Part shown: positions 42,185-43,296 of the stretch, in pieces
Numbering within the stretch: position 1 is the stretch's first letter
Layout: each line of letters begins with the position of its first letter
NCBI GenBank assembly: GCA_004558595.1
Contig: SFCN01000008.1
Location: 1 to 43,296 of the forward strand
From: Phascolarctobacterium sp.
GTDB taxonomy: Bacteria; Bacillota; Negativicutes; Acidaminococcales; Acidaminococcaceae
Direction: 5' to 3'
DNA length: 43,296 nt
The notes under the pieces: model-generated
Told to the model about the DNA's origin: nothing
The model's database searches: none
Seen by the model: only the letters and a program-made list of their open reading frames with translations
Position numbers and translations under genes: made by a program

Positions 42185-42493
42185 TTAAAAAGTAAGCAGT
42201 ATAAAGCTTTAGTCGATGTGTGTATTCTATTAAGAAGAAAGTGAAATTATCTGCATAAGAGACAGTTTGAGTGCATTTGATGGTATGAATTTTATTATAG
42301 CGATTGGGTGGTTTTGTCTATTGTAAAGAAAAGTTTCTGTAATAATAACTTTAGCTTAAGACATATCTAAAAATACTTTTACAGATATATAAAGCCATTT
42401 TAAATTCTAAAATAAAGGAAAGGACCTTTAGTAAGAGTTTTAGTTTTTTGCTGCAAAACCTTAAAAACTAGTGTCAAATACAAATGAAATGCC

Positions 42494-42522
42494 TTGCGGG
42501 AGGGATACTGTTGTGCTATACT
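42494..42522 (+). promoter_or_regulatory. Promoter within the AT-rich right-hand spacer
   Basis: TTGCGG at 42494-42499 and TATACT at 42517-42522, 17-base spacer, extended -10 TG at 42514-42515. A second TATAAT-like element lies further down. The rest of 42185-42490 is AT-rich and shows no gene. Confidence 0.6.
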
Positions 42523-42604
42523 TATAAATAAATATAGTTAAGTTGTTGGCAATTCATCTAAATATAATGTATAATAACATTGAGGGGACGTGATCTTAAG
42601 TAAT

Positions 42605-42641
42605 AAGCAGATTGATCATTTTAGTGATTCATCTGCTTTTT
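42605..42641 (+). terminator. Terminator-like hairpin before the last gene
   Basis: AAGCAGAT (42605-42612) and ATCTGCTT (42631-42638) arms, with partial pairing inside, then TTT. It would end a leader or short RNA from the 42494 promoter, or act as an attenuator of the next gene. Confidence 0.65.
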
Positions 42642-42675
42642 GTCATTTTATATCACATAGAGAAGAGGTAATATG

Positions 42676-43296
42676 ATGAAACGAGTAGTTTTGATAATTT
42701 GCTTTTTGATTACAACTATAGTTTTATATGGGTGTGGAAGGGATGAAGGAAAAGTAGATAATCCACCAACTGCTCCTATTAGGCATTCTAATAGTATTGA
42801 GGTAGACATGTATTTAGATGGTACATATTCAATGGCTGGTTATGTAGATTTTTCTAGCACAACTATATATTGTGAGAGTATAAAAAATATAGAAAGAACT
42901 GTAACATCAACGTGGAAAAAAGATAGTGTACGATACTTTAAATTTGGGGACGGCATAAATAATATAGATAGAAATAGTTTTTTGAGCTCAAACGATGTTG
43001 GTTTCTACCAAGAAACAGATACAAGCATTCAAAAGGTAGTGGATAATATTGATGGAAAGAGAATGTCCATTATTGTTACTGATTTATTTCAGACTAATCA
43101 AGACATAGATAGTCTTGTTAAATCCTTAAAATCTAAATGCTTTTCTGATGAAAGAATGGCTATGGCATTAATAGGTATTAAAAGCCAATTTAATGGAACC
43201 ATTTATGATGTTGGTAAAAATCTTATGTCATTTACTTATATAACCACATCGGAAATAGCATCGTATAGACCATTCTATATTCTAGTGTTAGGAAAA
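42676..43296 (+). CDS. Lipoprotein with von Willebrand A-like motif, cut by the window end
   Basis: The first 207 codons have no stop and run off the window. A lipoprotein signal (MKRVVLIICFLITTIVLYGC, Cys20) is followed by a Pro-rich linker. Then comes IEVDMYLDGTYSMAGYV, whose D48-x-T-x-S resembles the DxSxS metal site of vWA domains. MSIIVTDLFQT and RPFYILVLG are further core strands expected in that fold. The codons are much richer in A and T than elsewhere. AGAGG suits ATG 42676 better than ATG 42673. No partner genes are visible; probably the first gene of an acquired locus. Confidence 0.75.
   Translation, partial: MKRVVLIICFLITTIVLYGCGRDEGKVDNPPTAPIRHSNSIEVDMYLDGTYSMAGYVDFSSTTIYCESIKNIERTVTSTWKKDSVRYFKFGDGINNIDRNSFLSSNDVGFYQETDTSIQKVVDNIDGKRMSIIVTDLFQTNQDIDSLVKSLKSKCFSDERMAMALIGIKSQFNGTIYDVGKNLMSFTYITTSEIASYRPFYILVLGK

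Noticed and set aside
42590..42676. Tiny open frame starting GTG 42590
   Set aside because: It overlaps the terminator-like hairpin and runs into the next gene's ribosome binding site; its sequence has no protein character.

Overview
The window looks like a chromosomal segment of a Negativicutes bacterium (Firmicutes with a diderm envelope), probably near Acidaminococcaceae/Phascolarctobacterium. This rests on a Selenomonas-type lysine/ornithine decarboxylase, a fused BioW-BioF enzyme, a T-box leader, strong Gram-positive-type ribosome binding sites and a parA-parB-DUF4446 / ychF / rpsF-ssb-rpsR gene set of the kind found near Firmicutes replication origins. No phage, complete insertion sequence or CRISPR array is visible. 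The taxonomic call is inference.

Layout. 1-328 is non-coding, with direct repeats around a hairpin. A RarD-type permease (329-1216) is followed by a non-coding block with at least five exact DnaA boxes (1232-1667), a candidate replication origin. Then come a UxaE-like epimerase, ilvC behind a T-box, and a DUF1847 metal-binding protein (minus). Next are rpsF-ssb-rpsR, an exported protein of unknown function, ychF with PHP phosphatase and FAH-family genes, and a MATE exporter. A copper block follows (copZ and copA on minus, a divergent HxlR regulator, and a perfect palindrome over the copA promoter), then serS and a thioredoxin-reductase-like flavoprotein without the redox cysteines. Five tRNA genes (Lys, Glu, Val, Asp, Phe) and a 58-residue membrane protein lie at 18142-18821.

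18902-23485 (minus) is a biotin locus: bioD-bioA, then a membrane protein that looks like an ECF substrate-binding component, then bioWF. Both transcription starts carry GTTAAC-N15-GTTAAC elements like Firmicute BirA operators. 23728-27034 is a pantothenate operon (panG-like reductase, panB, panC, panD) behind a structured leader RNA that ends in an intrinsic terminator. An HD-domain/Rrf2 pair, three small proteins (one cytoplasmic, two exported), and a 5'-truncated metQ remnant follow. 30719-33000 holds parA-parB-DUF4446. 33863-40678 is a branched-chain amino acid ABC transporter locus: two paralogous binding lipoproteins, livH, livM, livG, livF, then a CBS-CBS-ACT sensor protein and a DUF951 protein. 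A lysine/ornithine decarboxylase follows.

From about 42185 the sequence becomes visibly more AT-rich. The last gene, cut by the window end, encodes a lipoprotein with a von Willebrand A-like metal-site motif and codon use unlike the rest. This is probably the edge of an accessory region.

Together the genes describe synthesis and uptake of metabolites: ilvC with the Liv transporter for branched-chain amino acids (ketoisovalerate from the Ilv pathway also feeds panB), and biotin and pantothenate synthesis from pimelate, ketoisovalerate and aspartate. These sit beside replication, segregation and translation genes. Start codons were reassigned wherever the ribosome binding site lay inside the longest open frame.
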